From JAHCIE01 sp034431435 (GTDB lineage Bacteria; Chloroflexota; Anaerolineae; Epilineales; JAHCIE01), in the NCBI GenBank assembly GCA_034431435.1, contig DAOUDG010000012.1, positions 1 to 23,837 on the forward strand: 23,837 bases of DNA. Reading direction: 5' to 3'. The notes below the pieces were generated by a model, which did no database searches, was not told the origin of the DNA, and saw only the letters and a list, made by a program, of their open reading frames with translations. Positions 23,170 to 23,837 of the stretch are shown piece by piece. Position 1 is the stretch's first letter. Each line of letters opens with the position of its first letter. The translations under genes were made by a program, and so were the position numbers.

Positions 23170-23185
23170 AGGGGTCGCCCCTACG
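23167..23185. repeat. Perfect 8-bp-stem hairpin overlapping the portal gene stop
   Basis: CGTAGGGG-TCG-CCCCTACG is a perfect palindrome. The CTA at 23181-23183 is the TAG stop of the minus-strand gene, so this repeat end supplies the stop and may also terminate transcription. Confidence 0.75.
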
Positions 23186-23837
23186 ACGGGCGCTCGTGCA
23201 GGCGGCGCTCGATCTCGTCGGCGTCGACCAGCTCGCCCGCGAACTTGAAGGCCAGGGCGGCGGCCTCGCTGTCGGTGGCCCAGCCCCGCTCCACCATGTC
23301 GCCTAACGCCTGCACAATCAGATTGGCCGAGCGCGCCAACGTCAGGTTGTCCTCGCGGTTGAGGTCGGCGGCCGTCCAGCGCAGGCCCAGGTCAGCCTCG
23401 CCCTGGATGACGGGCAGGTAGGGCAGGCGGCCGAGAACCTGGGCGCGCAGCGCGGCGACGGCCAGCACGTCGCCCAGTATCCACTGGAAGGCGCGCTGCC
23501 GCTGGGCGAAGTGGCGGTAGGTCGGCTCGTTGGCCTGGCGGGCGGTGGCCTGGGTCGCGCCCTCGGGGTCGCTGAGGAAGTGGGGCGGGGCGGCGGCGCC
23601 CACCGCGATCATCTGGCGCAGCGCCTTGCCGTCGGCCTCCACATCGTCGGCGGCGATGGCGGGCTGGACGGCGGCCCACTTTTCAGCCTCGCCGTGGACG
23701 ATGATGGAGCCTTCGCGGGGCGGCTGATTGTACTTCTGGCGCGTGGCGGCCACGGCCTGGTCGGGCACGGTGACGTCCCACATGAAGGCCGACTTGAGGC
23801 GGTTCACCCGCACCCGCCCCTCCAGCCAGTCGCGGTA
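23181..23837 (-). CDS. Phage portal-like protein, C-terminal part (cut by window edge)
   Basis: The frame is open from the right edge to a TAG at 23181 (218 residues). It reads YRDWLEGRVRVNRLKSAFMW at the edge, then TRQKYNQPPREGSIIVHGEA, and the portal-like core APPHFLSDPEGATQATA followed by EPTYRHFAQRQRAFQWILGD. In SPP1- and HK97-type portals the equivalent region forms the stem/crown helices of the dodecameric ring through which DNA is packaged. The N-terminal wing lies outside the window. It may belong to a prophage or to a remnant: nothing phage-like occurs to its left, so this would be a prophage end. The last residues (LHERPS) run into the repeat cluster, and the stop lies in a palindrome. 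Confidence 0.65.
   Translation of the reverse strand, partial: YRDWLEGRVRVNRLKSAFMWDVTVPDQAVAATRQKYNQPPREGSIIVHGEAEKWAAVQPAIAADDVEADGKALRQMIAVGAAAPPHFLSDPEGATQATARQANEPTYRHFAQRQRAFQWILGDVLAVAALRAQVLGRLPYLPVIQGEADLGLRWTAADLNREDNLTLARSANLIVQALGDMVERGWATDSEAAALAFKFAGELVDADEIERRLHERPS

Noticed and set aside
22833..23185. CRISPR array
   Set aside because: Units are 40-96 bases, unevenly spaced and nested, with no constant 28-37-base repeat and spacer pattern and no cas genes.

Overview
The window is high-GC bacterial chromosome. It most resembles Chloroflexota (for example Anaerolineae or Dehalococcoidia-like lineages). The reasons are secreted proteins with long Thr/Pro/Ala-rich spacers, a cupredoxin ending in a LYLPLL-type tail, the deoxyxylulose-independent pyridoxal pair pdxS-pdxT, and intergenic GC palindromes ending in CCCCTAC. 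This assignment is an inference from style; no rRNA or tRNA gene is present. Promoters are of the sigma-70 TTGACA/TATAAT type, and many genes have AGGAGG-like ribosome binding sites.

Layout. Positions 1-222 hold the start of a lipoprotein (minus strand, cut by the edge). Positions 408-6327 form a plus-strand acyl-CoA block: an AMP-forming acyl-CoA ligase, an ACAD10/11- or LvaA-like phosphotransferase, a DUF3419/BtaA-like SAM enzyme, and an acetoacetyl-CoA synthetase split by a frameshift at a heptanucleotide repeat. A secreted di-heme cytochrome c follows (6479-7726). Next come glyA (minus) and rsmG (plus), which diverge from two promoters with overlapping -35 boxes. A minus-strand operon pdxS-pdxT-histidine kinase lies tail-to-tail with rsmG. 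A Gfo/Idh/MocA oxidoreductase runs divergently from pdxS.

Positions 13729-15110 are a small decaying region of different composition: a HEPN-like gene broken by a frameshift, and a vapBC toxin-antitoxin pair whose toxin carries an internal amber stop. A 390-residue uncharacterised protein with macrodomain-like motifs follows (15145-16317), then a DUF1684 protein. Positions 17143-21220 form a tightly coupled polysaccharide operon: UDP-glucuronate decarboxylase-like epimerase, O-antigen ligase/polymerase, GtrA and a GT4 glycosyltransferase. A TMEM175-like K+ channel and a secreted amicyanin-like cupredoxin come next. The right end holds a mosaic of REP-like repeats and the C-terminal part of a phage portal-like protein.

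The points most worth following are: the three broken genes (one at a slippage-prone repeat); the translational coupling of an orphan histidine kinase to pyridoxal-phosphate synthase; the macrodomain-like orphan next to dead toxin genes; the overlapping divergent glyA/rsmG promoters with a probably leaderless rsmG; and a repeat family whose copies supply stop codons of adjacent genes. I did not find one clear new multi-gene system; the best candidates are listed with their limits.
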